In this document: piece after piece, positions 58,323-58,418 of the stretch
Layout: each line of letters opens with the position of its first letter
Numbering within the stretch: the stretch's first letter is position 1
Assembly: GCA_030407315.1 (NCBI GenBank)
Contig: JALQPE010000389.1
Coordinates: forward strand, 1-58,418
Source of the DNA: Asparagopsis taxiformis
Lineage: Eukaryota > Rhodophyta > Florideophyceae > Bonnemaisoniales > Bonnemaisoniaceae
Length of the DNA stretch: 58,418 bases
Direction of reading: 5' to 3'
Notes under the pieces: model-generated
The model's input: the letters and a program-made list of their open reading frames with translations, nothing else
The model's database searches: none
What the model was told of the DNA's origin: nothing
Program-made: the position numbers and the translations under genes

Positions 58323-58418
58323 ATGGCTCGTTACCTCATGCTATGCAGCATAGTTGCACTATTCCTCTGTTCCGTGGTCGCCGTGACCGTGCCTACCAAA
58401 ATTCTTGATGCAGAGGAT
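58323..58418 (+). CDS. Cysteine-rich family gene, cut by the window end
   Basis: 32 codons visible: the signal peptide (MARYLMLCSIVALFLCSVVA) and the following VTVPTKILDAED, nearly the same as 38224-39195. No break so far. The cysteine modules would lie beyond the window. Confidence 0.8.
   Translation, partial: MARYLMLCSIVALFLCSVVAVTVPTKILDAED

Overview
The window is nuclear DNA of a eukaryote and is dominated by LTR retrotransposons. Ty1/copia and chromodomain Ty3/gypsy elements account for more than half of it. The few host-type genes look intronless and encode secreted proteins. Host identity is an inference: intronless secreted proteins with Ser/Pro/Thr 'SPSVTP' linkers and copia plus chromovirus elements would fit a multicellular red alga. 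No rRNA gene, plastid gene or other decisive marker is present, so I hold this loosely.

Layout. 1-3549 (minus): decayed Mutator-like transposon carrying a Ulp1-type cysteine protease domain. 4429-4865: 437-bp TRIM-type miniature LTR element. 5227-12115 (minus): a cysteine-rich secreted-protein gene cut in two by a 6.0-kb copia element (copia-1, 5690-11661, TSD TAGGG). 12116-17344: promoter block, repeats and gene relics. 17345-22841: gypsy-A. 23277-24345: TRIM LTRs, one split by a second solo LTR. 24617-25501 (minus): intact member of the cysteine-rich family. 27230-28352: relics and a second copy of a 590-bp repeat (R590). 28581-33227: intact copia-D. 35327-37229: frameshifted secreted-protein gene. 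38224-39195: another intact cysteine-rich gene. 39721-51465 (minus): gypsy-B, interrupted inside its RNase H by gypsy-C (42011-48013). 52273-56484 (minus): copia-E, inserted in the tail of an older solo LTR of a related family. 58323-end: start of another cysteine-rich gene.

The cysteine-rich genes form one dispersed family (two intact, one edge-truncated, one transposon-split, two short relics). Each has a signal peptide, an 8-Cys module, a Pro-rich and SPSVTP linker, and a 10-Cys module. Several copies share a conserved promoter: a TATTTAAG-type box and a GCTGCTTCACCC block in the 5' leader. For three copies up to about 0.7-0.9 kb of upstream DNA was duplicated with the gene.

The most unusual signals are in the retroelements. 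(1) The gypsy-C leader holds five tandem hairpins whose lower stems covary while bulge, upper stem and loop stay fixed. (2) In copia-D, copia-E and the TRIM the primer site matches the anticodon arm of initiator tRNA-Met, so the site contains an AUG, and the element ORF starts at that AUG. (3) In gypsy-A, gypsy-B and copia-1 the primer-site position is instead a perfect 12-14 bp palindrome touching the LTR. (4) R590 encodes a long conserved stem-loop. All boundaries, target duplications and alignments were made by eye.
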